NCBI GenBank assembly: GCA_964611275.1
Contig: CAZSZS010000107.1
Span: 1 to 64,000, forward strand
Length of the DNA stretch: 64,000 bases
Reading direction: 5' to 3'
Source of the DNA: WJMT01 sp964611275
GTDB taxonomy: Bacteria > Acidobacteriota > Aminicenantia > Aminicenantales > Aminicenantaceae
The notes under the pieces are model-generated. The model ran no database searches. It had not been told where the DNA came from and saw only the letters and a program-made list of their open reading frames with translations. Shown piece after piece: positions 54,287-62,956 of the stretch. Each line of letters starts with the position of its first letter. The stretch's first letter is position 1. A program made the translations under genes and the position numbers.

Positions 54287-57200
54287 TCAGGCCCGAAAAA
54301 TACCTTCTATCTCAGCAATGATTTGTGTGTCAGAGAAATGCTTGGCTGTAGAGGCTGAGGACGGACATGCTGACACACAGGTCCCGCATCCTTTGCAGAG
54401 GGCTTCGTTCACAACAGATACGCTTCTTTCTTCATCAAAGCTTATGGCTCCGTAGGGACATAGATTGTTGCACAGCCTGCAGCCCGCGCAGAGCTCCGGA
54501 TCGATTTCAGCTTGAATGGGTTCGAGTTCTATTTGACCTTTGGAGATATTGGATAATATTCTTGCTGCGGCTGAGCTTGCTTGAGCTACCGAATCTGGAA
54601 TATCCTTGGGCCCCTGACAGCATCCGGCAATATAGACTCCGTCTGTCGCCGTACTTGTCGGATCAAGCTTGGGATGTTTTTCAAGAAAGAAGCCGTCAGG
54701 GCTTCGGCTTATGGAAAAGAGCCTTGCCGTTTTTTCCACATCACGCTGCGGTTCTATAGCGTTGCAGAGAATGACCATATCTACCGGTATTTCCCTGTAT
54801 TTTTTTATCAGAGTATCTTCACATTTGATGATAAGCGGTTCTGTCCCGTTATCAGAATGCCCGGCTCTAATGACTTCTGATACTTTTCCCCTTATAACGT
54901 TTACATCTTCATCGAGTATCCTTGAATAGAATTCTTCATATCCTTTTCCGAATGAACGCATATCAATATAGAACTGATAGACTTCCGCATTTGATCTGTC
55001 TTTTATTAGATGAGCGAATTTAAGGGCGTACATGCAGCATACACGGGAGCAGTATGGATGAAAGTTGATATCTCTGGATCCAACACAATGTATGATACCT
55101 ATGGCCCTGGGTTCTTTTCCTTCTTTGGTCACAATAGTGCCTTTAGTCGGCCCGGTGGAGCTCACGATCCTTTCAAACTCCAGGCTTGTGTACACATTAT
55201 CGAACTCTCCGTATCCGTAAGGAGTGAGAGCTTTTGAATCAAGAGTGTCATACCCTGTAGTCAAAAGAATCTGGCCGACATTGATCTCTTCTATTTCATC
55301 TGCCATACCATGGTCAATGGCCTGGGCTTCACAAACGGTTTCACAAACATGGCACTCAACGCAGAGTCCGCAGTTCAGGCATCTCGAGGCTTCTTTTGTT
55401 GCTTCTTCTTCGGAATAGCCCAGTTCCACTTCTTCGAAAGTGTAACGCCGCTTTTCAGGATCAAGCGCTTTCATTTCGGTGCGGTCCTTTTTAGGCAGAT
55501 TCTTGAAAGGAAGGGAATACCTGTGGGGCCGATCGTTTTCGTCTCGTTCAGGAAGGGAGTTACACTTTCTTGTTTTAAAATCACTTAGGGGTTCACCCTT
55601 GATGAATTTATCAATCACTTCAGCGGCTCGTTTTCCGTCCCCCATGGCTGTTATAACGGCATCTGGACCGCGAGCCACGTCTCCTCCTGCGAAAACTCCT
55701 TTTATTTCAGTTTCCATGGTATCCGGGTTGATATCAATGGTATTCCATTTCGTAAGTTTGAGATGGGCTTCTTTTTCAGCGTAATTGATTTCAGGTGACT
55801 GGCTGACTGCAATAATGATGGTATCAATTTTCAGATCATACTCGCTGCCTTTTATGGGTATGGGACGCCGCCTTCCGCTTGAGTCAGGTTCTCCGAGTTC
55901 CATTTTTATACATTTCATTCCCGTTACTTTTCCGGATTTCCCTAAAACTTCGACAGGAGCAGTCAGATACTTTATACGGACCCCTTCTGCCTCGGCAGCC
56001 TGGATTTCAGCTTCTTCAGCAGGCATTTCTTTTCGTGTTCTTCTGTAAAGTATGGTCACTTCATCGGCTTTAAGGCGCAGGGCGGTCCTGGCTGCGTCAA
56101 TAGCTGTGTTTCCTCCTCCGATGATGGCCACATTTTTTCCAACCGGTTGAGGTTTTTGAAGGCTTATATTGCGGAGAAAATCAACTCCGTGATAAACTCC
56201 TTCGTATTCTTCTTCTCCGGGAATATCCATTTTTCTGCTGCTGTGGGCACCTGTGGCTATATACACAGCCTGGTACCCCATCTTTTTCAGGGCTTTGATG
56301 TCAAAGTCTTTACCCAGAGCTTTATTTGTCTTTATATCCACACCCAGTTTTTTGATGTATTCTATATCTCGCTTAAGGATTTTCTTTGGGAGCCTGTATT
56401 CCGGAATTCCTACCGTGAGCATACCGCCTTCAACAGGGAGCTTTTCAAAGATGGTGACATCGTATCCTTTTAAGGCCAGGTCATGGCCGCACACAAGGCC
56501 TGACGGGCCTGAACCGATGATAGCAATTTTTTCTTCTCTTTTCTTCTTGATTTCTGGGGGGTCAGGTTCTCCTTTATTCTCAAATTCCCAATCAATGGCA
56601 TATCTTTTAAGATTTTTTATGGAAACCGCCTTGTCCACAAATTTACGGTTGCATTCTGATTCACACGGGTGGTAGCAGACACGACCGCAGACACTGGGAA
56701 GAGCATTTTGCTGCCTTATGAGACGGGCTGCTTCCTCAAAGCGCCCCTTTGAGATAAGAGTCACATAGCCTGCGGCTTCCTGGTCGATGGGACAGGTTTC
56801 GCGGCACGGAGGCCTGCTGTCTTTATCAATGACATAGGTATTGGGGATTGCCTGGGGAAAGGTTTTATATATGGCAGAACGTAAAGACTGGTTCTCTTCA
56901 AAAGGATTGGGGATGCTGATCGGACACGCCTCGGAACATTCTCCGCAGGATGTGCAGTCATCTTTGACGAAACGGGCTTTCTTCCGTACTTTGACCGTGA
57001 AATTTCCTATGGATCCCTCCACTTCTTCCACTTCACTCAAGCTTAGGAGCTTGATATTTTTGTTTTGGGCAACAGATACCATTTTCGGAGTAAGGATACA
57101 AGCGGAGCAGTCAAGAGTTGGGAATGTTTTGTCAAATTTAGCCATTTTACCGCCTATAGTGGATTCTTTTTCTACTAAATAGACGTTATTTCCTGATTCA

Positions 57201-57691
57201 GCTATCTCTATAGCGGCTTGTATTCCGGCAATGCCGGCTCCCACTATCAAAGTGTCTGGATTGACATTAACCTTTACCGGTTCGAGAGGCTGTTGAAGGG
57301 CCACTCTGTTTACGGCCGCTCTTATAAGGGAAGTGGCTTTTTTCGTGGCGCTTTCAATATCTTTATGAATCCAAGAACACTGCTCTCTTATATTGACCAT
57401 CTGGAACAGATACCGGTTCACACCTGCTTTTTCACAGGCCATCCTGAATGTGGGTTCGTGCATTAAAGGGGAGCAGGAAGCGACGATGATCCGGTTCAGC
57501 CCCATTTCTTTGATGTCCTTCATGATAAGGTCCTGTCCGGGTTCAGAACACATGAATTTGTAGTCACGGACAACTTGTACATTTGGCTCATTTTTTATGG
57601 CATCGCGCGATTTTTCCACATCTACGGTGGCTGCTATGTTAGATCCACAGTGACATATATAAACCCCTATTTTTATGTTGTTGTCAGTCAT
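54287..57691 (-). CDS. hdrA: HdrA-like flavoprotein with an inserted GltD/NfnB-like NAD(P)H module
   Basis: 1134 residues, against about 650-660 for ordinary HdrA. Residues 1-265 are HdrA-like: CHCG near 13-16, FAD fold LIVGAGIAGIQAA at 148-160, DCSAC near 194-198, 4Fe-4S CTSCGECSEACP at 246-257. Residues about 290-770 are a GltD/NfnB-type module: Cys motifs C296/C300 and C335-C347, FAD fold IIGSGPSGLVCG, NAD(P) fold IIGGGNTAIDAARTAL at 523-538, VFAGGDVARGP. Next come 4Fe-4S CLNCGLCVEC at 771, the C-terminal HdrA half with CVGSRD and CSRVCC, and a two-cluster ferredoxin end (CAGCRLC at 1068, CKGCGTC at 1099). It likely bifurcates electrons using NAD(P)H. Overlaps hdrB by 4 bases. Confidence 0.9.
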   Translation of the reverse strand: MTDNNIKIGVYICHCGSNIAATVDVEKSRDAIKNEPNVQVVRDYKFMCSEPGQDLIMKDIKEMGLNRIIVASCSPLMHEPTFRMACEKAGVNRYLFQMVNIREQCSWIHKDIESATKKATSLIRAAVNRVALQQPLEPVKVNVNPDTLIVGAGIAGIQAAIEIAESGNNVYLVEKESTIGGKMAKFDKTFPTLDCSACILTPKMVSVAQNKNIKLLSLSEVEEVEGSIGNFTVKVRKKARFVKDDCTSCGECSEACPISIPNPFEENQSLRSAIYKTFPQAIPNTYVIDKDSRPPCRETCPIDQEAAGYVTLISKGRFEEAARLIRQQNALPSVCGRVCYHPCESECNRKFVDKAVSIKNLKRYAIDWEFENKGEPDPPEIKKKREEKIAIIGSGPSGLVCGHDLALKGYDVTIFEKLPVEGGMLTVGIPEYRLPKKILKRDIEYIKKLGVDIKTNKALGKDFDIKALKKMGYQAVYIATGAHSSRKMDIPGEEEYEGVYHGVDFLRNISLQKPQPVGKNVAIIGGGNTAIDAARTALRLKADEVTILYRRTRKEMPAEEAEIQAAEAEGVRIKYLTAPVEVLGKSGKVTGMKCIKMELGEPDSSGRRRPIPIKGSEYDLKIDTIIIAVSQSPEINYAEKEAHLKLTKWNTIDINPDTMETEIKGVFAGGDVARGPDAVITAMGDGKRAAEVIDKFIKGEPLSDFKTRKCNSLPERDENDRPHRYSLPFKNLPKKDRTEMKALDPEKRRYTFEEVELGYSEEEATKEASRCLNCGLCVECHVCETVCEAQAIDHGMADEIEEINVGQILLTTGYDTLDSKALTPYGYGEFDNVYTSLEFERIVSSTGPTKGTIVTKEGKEPRAIGIIHCVGSRDINFHPYCSRVCCMYALKFAHLIKDRSNAEVYQFYIDMRSFGKGYEEFYSRILDEDVNVIRGKVSEVIRAGHSDNGTEPLIIKCEDTLIKKYREIPVDMVILCNAIEPQRDVEKTARLFSISRSPDGFFLEKHPKLDPTSTATDGVYIAGCCQGPKDIPDSVAQASSAAARILSNISKGQIELEPIQAEIDPELCAGCRLCNNLCPYGAISFDEERSVSVVNEALCKGCGTCVSACPSSASTAKHFSDTQIIAEIEGIFRA

Positions 57692-58563
57692 CTTTGTACC
57701 TCTCTTGATATTTTTTCTGGTTCAAAAGGTATGAGTGAACGGTTGAGGCCCAGCTCGCGGGGAGAGCCACCCAGAGCGTGACCGACGATCTGTGTGAAAA
57801 AAAGTACGGGGATCTTAAAATCCGTTTCAAATTTTTTATTTATTTTGTTTTGATAGGCTTCCAAGTTGATCTGGCAGAGGGGGCAGGTTGTGATAATTAT
57901 ATCCGCGCCGTTTTCTTTAGCGCACTCCAGAAGTTTTTTATTGAGGCCCAGACCCACATCAGGATAGGTCGTCATGAGCATCCCGCCGCAGCACTGAGTC
58001 TTCATTGGGAAGTAGACATTTTTAGCTCCAAGGGCTTCACACAGATCGTCCATCATCTGTGGATTGTCTTGATCGTCCAGTCCCCTTTCAGGTCTCACTA
58101 TCTGGCAGCCGTAGTATTGAGCGATCTTTAGGCCTTCCAGGGATTTTTTTGCTTTGGCGGCTATCGTCTCGATGCCCACATCGTTAACCAGGACTTCAAG
58201 AGGATGCCTGACCTCGACACTTAGATTATACCCGAGTCCTACTTTTCTTAAAGCTTGATTGACTTTTTCCCTCAGGATGCGGTTGTTTTTCAGGATATGA
58301 TTTGTCTTATAAAGGATCGTATAGCAGGAACTGCATGGTGCTATGATATCCAGTCCTTTTTTTTCAGCAATAGCCAGGTTTCTGGCAGATATGACAAGAG
58401 ATATAGTCTCTTTTGTGGCCATGTAATACGTGGCCCCGCAGCAGTTCCAGTCATCTATTTCTATGAGTTCATGTCCTAACTCATTGAAGACATAGTGCAC
58501 AGATTCATCATATCCTTTCGCTGATGCCTCTAGGCTGCATCCCGGATAATAAGAGTAATTCAT
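57688..58563 (-). CDS. hdrB: Heterodisulfide reductase subunit B-like protein
   Basis: 291 residues with two CCG domains: PGCSLEAS, WNCCGATYYM and PCSSCY in the first, YGCQIVRP, TQCCGGMLM and CPLCQ in the second. In methanogen HdrB these hold two non-cubane [4Fe-4S] clusters that reduce the CoM-S-S-CoB disulfide. In bacteria without those thiols the disulfide or other acceptor is unknown. All motif cysteines are present, so the site looks active. Lies between hdrC and hdrA. Confidence 0.93.
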   Translation of the reverse strand: MNYSYYPGCSLEASAKGYDESVHYVFNELGHELIEIDDWNCCGATYYMATKETISLVISARNLAIAEKKGLDIIAPCSSCYTILYKTNHILKNNRILREKVNQALRKVGLGYNLSVEVRHPLEVLVNDVGIETIAAKAKKSLEGLKIAQYYGCQIVRPERGLDDQDNPQMMDDLCEALGAKNVYFPMKTQCCGGMLMTTYPDVGLGLNKKLLECAKENGADIIITTCPLCQINLEAYQNKINKKFETDFKIPVLFFTQIVGHALGGSPRELGLNRSLIPFEPEKISREVQR

Positions 58564-58616
58564 TTTTTTGCCTCCGAAAACATAAAGGAAGAGGAATGAG
58601 AAAGGGATATGATTGC

Positions 58617-59240
58617 TTATGATTCCTGCATGGGAATAATATTTTCTACTATCTCTGCTTCCTTAAGTATTTTGGAAAAATTTTTTTTGTGTTTTATTTT
58701 TCTGGGGAAAAACCCTATCCTGCCGTTTTTAGCTAATTTTAAAAACAGAGGGATCATTCCTAAAAGTTTAAATGGATTTGTTCTTAAATAGTAAGCAACT
58801 AAAAGACCTGGTTCATAACTCAGACCTAAATGGTTTACAAGCCAGACAAAAGAATTGGACAGCGCATAAACAGGGAATTTTTTTGGAAAAATTTCGTTTT
58901 CTATAGCCAGCCTTTTCAGTGTGTAAATAATATCTGTGACTTTAACTCCCTGAGGACACCGGACAGTACAGGAGTAGCAGGAAGCACAGATCCAGATGGT
59001 TCTGCTCGAGAGTATGGTATCGATATCTTTCGCTCTGAAAAGGGCAATGATTTCCCTTGGCGTTATATCCATGGTATAGCTGACAGGACATGTAGCTGTG
59101 CATGTGCCGCACTGGATGCATTTTTTTATACTTTCTCCACCCGGGATATTTTGTACTTGGAGCAGGAAAGAATTTCTTAGTTCTTTTTCTTTTTCATTGA
59201 GTATGCCAGGTAATATCTGGCCTGCCTTCCCTTTGGTCAT
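58617..59240 (-). CDS. hdrC: Heterodisulfide reductase subunit C-like protein
   Basis: 207 residues. Two 4Fe-4S motifs, CIQCGTCTATCPVSY near 41-55 and CASCYSCTVRCPQGV near 84-98, carry electrons between HdrA and HdrB. The C-terminal 90 residues are helical and basic. Soluble: no cytochrome b-type HdrE partner is present. Start overlaps the upstream receiver gene by 4 bases. Confidence 0.92.
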   Translation of the reverse strand: MTKGKAGQILPGILNEKEKELRNSFLLQVQNIPGGESIKKCIQCGTCTATCPVSYTMDITPREIIALFRAKDIDTILSSRTIWICASCYSCTVRCPQGVKVTDIIYTLKRLAIENEIFPKKFPVYALSNSFVWLVNHLGLSYEPGLLVAYYLRTNPFKLLGMIPLFLKLAKNGRIGFFPRKIKHKKNFSKILKEAEIVENIIPMQES

Positions 59241-59644
59241 TTTTTCAGAAGCCTCTCTATGCGTTCGATCAGGTCGTCAGCTTTGACAGGTTTATCTATA
59301 TAGTCGTCCGGTCCTTCCATTCCTTCTTTATCTCCTTTGAATTGGAATCTGGAGCCGGTTACTTCTTTGACTGCAGAAATAAAAATCACAGGTGTGTTTT
59401 GGGCGGACTTGAATTCTTTTGAGGTTTTTATGGCATGACACAATGAGAATCCGTCAAAAAGACTGTCCATCATAATATCCAGAAGAATAAGATCAGGTTT
59501 TTCAGATAGGATTTTTTTCTTTCCTTCTTCGGGATTAGAAGCTGTGATGGCATCATAAGATGCGGAATGAAGGATTGGAGTGATAGCATCTCTGAAATCG
59601 GGATCGTCATCGATGATTAAAATTTTTGCTTTTGCTTTTTCCAT
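59237..59644 (-). CDS. Response regulator, receiver domain only
   Basis: 135 residues. IIDDDPDFR acidic triad, phosphoacceptor Asp in ILLDIMMDSLFDG, conserved Ser in IFISAVKE and Lys in IDKPVKA. No output domain, so it is a CheY/Spo0F-like relay protein. A 12-residue insertion (GSRFQFKGDKEGMEG region) before the Lys resembles receivers found next to Hdr and hydrogenase genes. Between the degenerate receiver and hdrC. Confidence 0.88.
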   Translation of the reverse strand: MEKAKAKILIIDDDPDFRDAITPILHSASYDAITASNPEEGKKKILSEKPDLILLDIMMDSLFDGFSLCHAIKTSKEFKSAQNTPVIFISAVKEVTGSRFQFKGDKEGMEGPDDYIDKPVKADDLIERIERLLKK

Positions 59645-59656
59645 TTTATTTCTCCT

Positions 59657-60028
59657 TTATTTACTGAAAGCATTTTTAATTGCCAGTTTTAATTCTTCCT
59701 TTCCAAATGATTTTATAAAATAATAAAAGATATCTTGTTCTCTTACTTTCGCCTCTAATTCTTTCGTATTTTTTTTGGTTGTCATTATGACTTTTGTATC
59801 CGAGTCTATATTTTTTATTATGGAAACAGCTTCGTATCCTTTCATCTCTGGAAGTTCGACCGCCATTATAGCACAATGAAAATGATTGGATGTGATTTTT
59901 TTTATGGCATCTGTAAGCCCTTTTCCTGTTTCTACTTGATACTCTTTTTGTTGAAGAAAGGATAATAATGATTTTCTGTCTTTCTCATCAGGGTCAATTA
60001 TGAGAATTTTTTTCTTAAGATTTTTCAT
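59657..60028 (-). CDS. Degenerate (pseudo-)receiver domain protein
   Basis: 123 residues with a CheY-like fold. The usual acidic pair is D12-P13-D14. The phosphoacceptor position, four residues before the P of ELPEMKG, is A56. T83/T84 and K106 remain. It therefore probably cannot be phosphorylated on Asp and may act as a constitutive or ligand-gated partner. AAGGA precedes the ATG. First gene of the sigma-54 operon with hdrCBA and hypBA. Confidence 0.85.
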   Translation of the reverse strand: MKNLKKKILIIDPDEKDRKSLLSFLQQKEYQVETGKGLTDAIKKITSNHFHCAIMAVELPEMKGYEAVSIIKNIDSDTKVIMTTKKNTKELEAKVREQDIFYYFIKSFGKEELKLAIKNAFSK

Positions 60029-60060
60029 TTATAATATCCTTGCATTGTACATTGAGTATA

Positions 60061-60080
60061 ACTGCAATAATTGTGCCAAA
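60061..60080 (-). promoter_or_regulatory. Sigma-54 promoter of the receiver-hdr-hyp operon
   Basis: Minus strand reads TTTGGCACAATTATTGCAGT: -24 box TGGCAC, 5-base gap, -12 box TTGCA, an excellent match to the sigma-54 consensus. The start would lie near 60052, about 24 bases before the first gene. An AAA+ activator is required by this sigma factor; none is encoded in the window. Confidence 0.8.
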
Positions 60081-60196
60081 TCTAAATTTACTTTTCTGCA
60101 TTTGTAAATATCTTTTAAGTCTTTAAAAACAAAAAAGTTAATACATTTTCAACTCAAAAAAAACAAAAAAACATTCTACATATATCCACCATATGA

Positions 60197-60211
60197 GTGG
60201 AAATATTCCAC
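60197..60211. promoter_or_regulatory. Palindromic upstream activator-like site
   Basis: GTGGAAATATTCCAC, a perfect 6-bp inverted repeat around ATA, about 150 bases upstream of the predicted sigma-54 start. Both form and distance suit an enhancer-binding protein. Confidence 0.5.
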
Positions 60212-60260
60212 ACAGTGTATGAACATGCCCCAGACAGGAGAACATTCATCAGTTGTAAGT

Positions 60261-60288
60261 GAAGGGCTTGTCAGGAGACAAGCCCTTC
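60261..60288. terminator. Perfect 12-bp hairpin after the hydrogenase operon
   Basis: GAAGGGCTTGTC (60261-60272), loop AGGA, GACAAGCCCTTC (60277-60288). No uracil run follows on the minus strand, so it could be a weak terminator or an mRNA 3'-end stabiliser separating hydA from the hdr operon. Confidence 0.6.
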
Positions 60289-60424
60289 GTATAAAATATT
60301 TATGAAAAAGAAAACCGTCCAGAGGTGATATAGATTGATACAGGAAAAAACAGGTGGGAAGTTATTTGTTGAGGAAACACTATCCTATGATGGCCACCTC
60401 TAAGGACGATTCTTCTCATCGGTT

Positions 60425-62167
60425 TTAATTCTTCAAATGGTTTATGATTTCAAGGACAGCCTTTTGTACTGGGGGACTTAATTTATTTCCCGGGGCTACT
60501 GAATCCGGCTGTATCCCTACTACATACGCATTTTTTTGCATGGACAGATTTTTAATGCTTGATATAAATGGTATGAATTTATGGCTCACACTGGATTGGC
60601 TGAGGATGTATTCCAAAGGAAGAACGGTTATCTTGCCTGCTTTTTCATTAAAATCAACCGCATCAAAGAAAACGAGAGGTTTCTTTTCGCTGGAGCTTTT
60701 CAGGCTGTCGTTTCTGATTATTTCTGATTCAAGCCATACATCTTTAAATCCGAGACCGCATAGTTTTTTTGCTATATCAATACCGCAGCCGTCGTCACTG
60801 CGGTCTTCCTTTCCAGCCCCTATATAGATTGGTGTTCTGTCTTTCCTTATCTCTTCCAGTTTGTTTTTCCAGTTTCCGGAGGGAGCGTGTGTGACTTTAG
60901 CCAAATGGGCGGAGCAGCTGATACAGGGGTCAAAGGCCCTGACAACGATTTCCATTCTTTGTTTGATCTCATCTTCTTTTCCTGAATCAAGGAGATTTTG
61001 GGCAGCGATGTGGCAGTACTTCTCGATATCTTCCGCATTCTGGGCCGTAGGGGTCACGATGTCCACATAGGAAATGCGTCCATCGCTGATTTCATGATGA
61101 TGGATGAGAAGCCCTCTTGGGGCTTCCACCAGTCCTGTTCCTTTTCCGTTTTTTGCCGTGTATTTGACGGGCTTTGGGGTTTCTTCAAACTTGAGGATTT
61201 CATCCACCAGTTCTATGATCCTTTCAAAACAGTAACTGATTTCCAGAGCCTGGGCGGCATTATGAAACAAGGGATTGACTTCCCAGCGTTTATTGAAATA
61301 TTTTTTATACATTTTCCCTGTTTCACCCTTGAACCTTTTCCCTAAGTTGTTGACTCTGGCTAAGGCTCCTACAGAGTAAGGCTTTCCTTTGTAGCGGCTG
61401 CGCTTGCAAAAGGAATGAGAAACAACAAACTCGTTCGTGAGTTTTTGGTAATCGTCTCTAAAGAATTTTTCGCCTGTGGAAAGCATTATTTCGTCTCCCC
61501 AGAATCCATAGTTGTTATTCCCTGGTTCACAGCAGGCATAGATGGTTTCTTTTTCGGGGACTTCGGGATAATCAAGAGTGCAGAAGAGATCGACGGTCTT
61601 TTTAACAAAGGGCATGAATTGGACTGCTCTGTTTTTTATAAAGACAAGTTCCTCTAGGGATGGGAATGCGCCGAAACCACCGATGATGGGATTTTCGCCG
61701 TGAATATAACGCCCGCTCAGGACTTTCATGACATGGTTGGCAAAATGCTTCATCTCCAGAGCGATTTTGACTTCAAGTTCGAAGTCCGATGCCATGGCTA
61801 TGGCATTGGGATATCCCAAGTAATCAGGGAGAGCAAGGTAGTATGTGTGAAGAGAATGGCTTTCGATCATTTCTCCCATATGCATGAGTTCTCTGCAGAG
61901 ATAGGATTTGGGATGTATTTTAATATTAAGTGCGTTTTCCATAGACCGGAGAACTGCGTTTTTATGTGAAAGAGTGCAGATGGCACATATCCGGGGAGAC
62001 ATACTGACATCTTCTTCAGGAGTTAGGCCGATGGTCAGCTTTTCTATGAGGCGGGGGCCTTCATATATACTGAATTTAACGTCTGATACAACTTTTCCGT
62101 CAATGGTGGCTGATATGCCACCGTTTCCTTCAACTCTGGCTAGATGGTCTACACTTATCTTTTTCAT
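60425..62167 (-). CDS. hydA: Group 3b-type [NiFe] hydrogenase large subunit fused to its M52 maturation endopeptidase
   Basis: 580 residues. Residues 1-421 are a hydrogenase large subunit: DHLARVEGNGG at 7-17, nickel ligands C61 and C64 in RICAIC, and C415 and C418 in DPCISCSAH (413-421). In this family the C-terminal propeptide is cut after that His, and in Pyrococcus it is only a few residues. Here a 24-residue linker leads to a full HycI/HybD-like protease (about 446-580): GAGKEDRSDDG with D459, FFDAVDF with D502, SSVSHK with H529 (matching the three nickel-binding residues of the family), then GIQPDSVAPG and LSPPVQKA. Start overlaps hydD by 4 bases behind AAAAGGAG. No separate protease gene is present in the window. 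Confidence 0.9.
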   Translation of the reverse strand: MKKISVDHLARVEGNGGISATIDGKVVSDVKFSIYEGPRLIEKLTIGLTPEEDVSMSPRICAICTLSHKNAVLRSMENALNIKIHPKSYLCRELMHMGEMIESHSLHTYYLALPDYLGYPNAIAMASDFELEVKIALEMKHFANHVMKVLSGRYIHGENPIIGGFGAFPSLEELVFIKNRAVQFMPFVKKTVDLFCTLDYPEVPEKETIYACCEPGNNNYGFWGDEIMLSTGEKFFRDDYQKLTNEFVVSHSFCKRSRYKGKPYSVGALARVNNLGKRFKGETGKMYKKYFNKRWEVNPLFHNAAQALEISYCFERIIELVDEILKFEETPKPVKYTAKNGKGTGLVEAPRGLLIHHHEISDGRISYVDIVTPTAQNAEDIEKYCHIAAQNLLDSGKEDEIKQRMEIVVRAFDPCISCSAHLAKVTHAPSGNWKNKLEEIRKDRTPIYIGAGKEDRSDDGCGIDIAKKLCGLGFKDVWLESEIIRNDSLKSSSEKKPLVFFDAVDFNEKAGKITVLPLEYILSQSSVSHKFIPFISSIKNLSMQKNAYVVGIQPDSVAPGNKLSPPVQKAVLEIINHLKN

Positions 62168-62946
62168 TTTGACTCCTTTTTAAATTGTTTCAAAAAATCG
62201 ATCAGCTTTGTGCCTGAATAATTAGCCATTCGTTTCTTTATGGATTCAATGTCAAACCCTTTTTCCTGTAAAAGATAATATTCAGAGGTGAAATTGGCCC
62301 CTTCCACATGTCCCCAGCAACCGAAGCAGGGCACATTGTGATTCGGACATATGGAGCCGCACCCATCTGCTGTCAGGGGGCCCAAGCAGGGGATTCCTTT
62401 ATTTAAAAGGCAGTCATTCTCATTGTATTTGCATGTGACACAGACTGGCCGCGGATATCTTTCCGGAAGACTCCCTTTTACAGCCCGGGTAAAGAGGTCG
62501 AGAAACTGTTCTTTCCCAATAGGACAGCCAGGGAGATAATGATCTACTTTTATATAAGCATCTATGGGCTTGGACTGGACAGGTTTGGTGTGGGTCATCT
62601 CTATATCTCCGTAGACTTCCTTGTATTTCTTTTTCCACTCATTTGGGTCGGTGAATCTTGCCTGTATGCCACCGACAGTAGCGCACAGTCCTATGGCGAT
62701 CACGATTTCAGCTCTTTCTCTTATGTCTTTGAGCTCTTCGATCTCTCTTTCTGTGCTCACAGAGCCTTCTACCAGAGCGATGTCAAGCTTTCCATCTATG
62801 TTCTCACTGCTAGCCATGAGAAAGGACTGTATGTCCACAGCTTTAAATATATCAAGCAGTTCTTTTTCGCAGTCAAGAATGAGTAAAGCATCTCCGGCAC
62901 ATCCTGTTAACTCATAAATTCCGATTTTTAATTTTCCATTATTCAT
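62164..62946 (-). CDS. hydD: [NiFe] hydrogenase small subunit, group 3 type
   Basis: 260 residues, without a Tat signal, so cytoplasmic. Proximal cluster region ELTGCAGD has C16 but D19 where the second Cys of CxxC is normal; IAIGLCATVGG and LPGCPI supply the other two. Further clusters: CVTCKYNENDC, CLGPLTADGCGSIC and CPNHNVPCFGCWG. It hands electrons from the nickel site to the diaphorase subunit HydG. Ribosome binding site GGGGGA precedes the ATG. Third gene in the order hydB-hydG-hydD-hydA known from Pyrococcus sulfhydrogenase. Confidence 0.92.
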   Translation of the reverse strand: MNNGKLKIGIYELTGCAGDALLILDCEKELLDIFKAVDIQSFLMASSENIDGKLDIALVEGSVSTEREIEELKDIRERAEIVIAIGLCATVGGIQARFTDPNEWKKKYKEVYGDIEMTHTKPVQSKPIDAYIKVDHYLPGCPIGKEQFLDLFTRAVKGSLPERYPRPVCVTCKYNENDCLLNKGIPCLGPLTADGCGSICPNHNVPCFGCWGHVEGANFTSEYYLLQEKGFDIESIKKRMANYSGTKLIDFLKQFKKESK

Positions 62947-62956
62947 TGTATCCCCC

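Noticed and set aside
55010..57466. Several plus-strand frames opposite hdrA
   Set aside because: Antisense shadows of a strongly conserved coding sequence.
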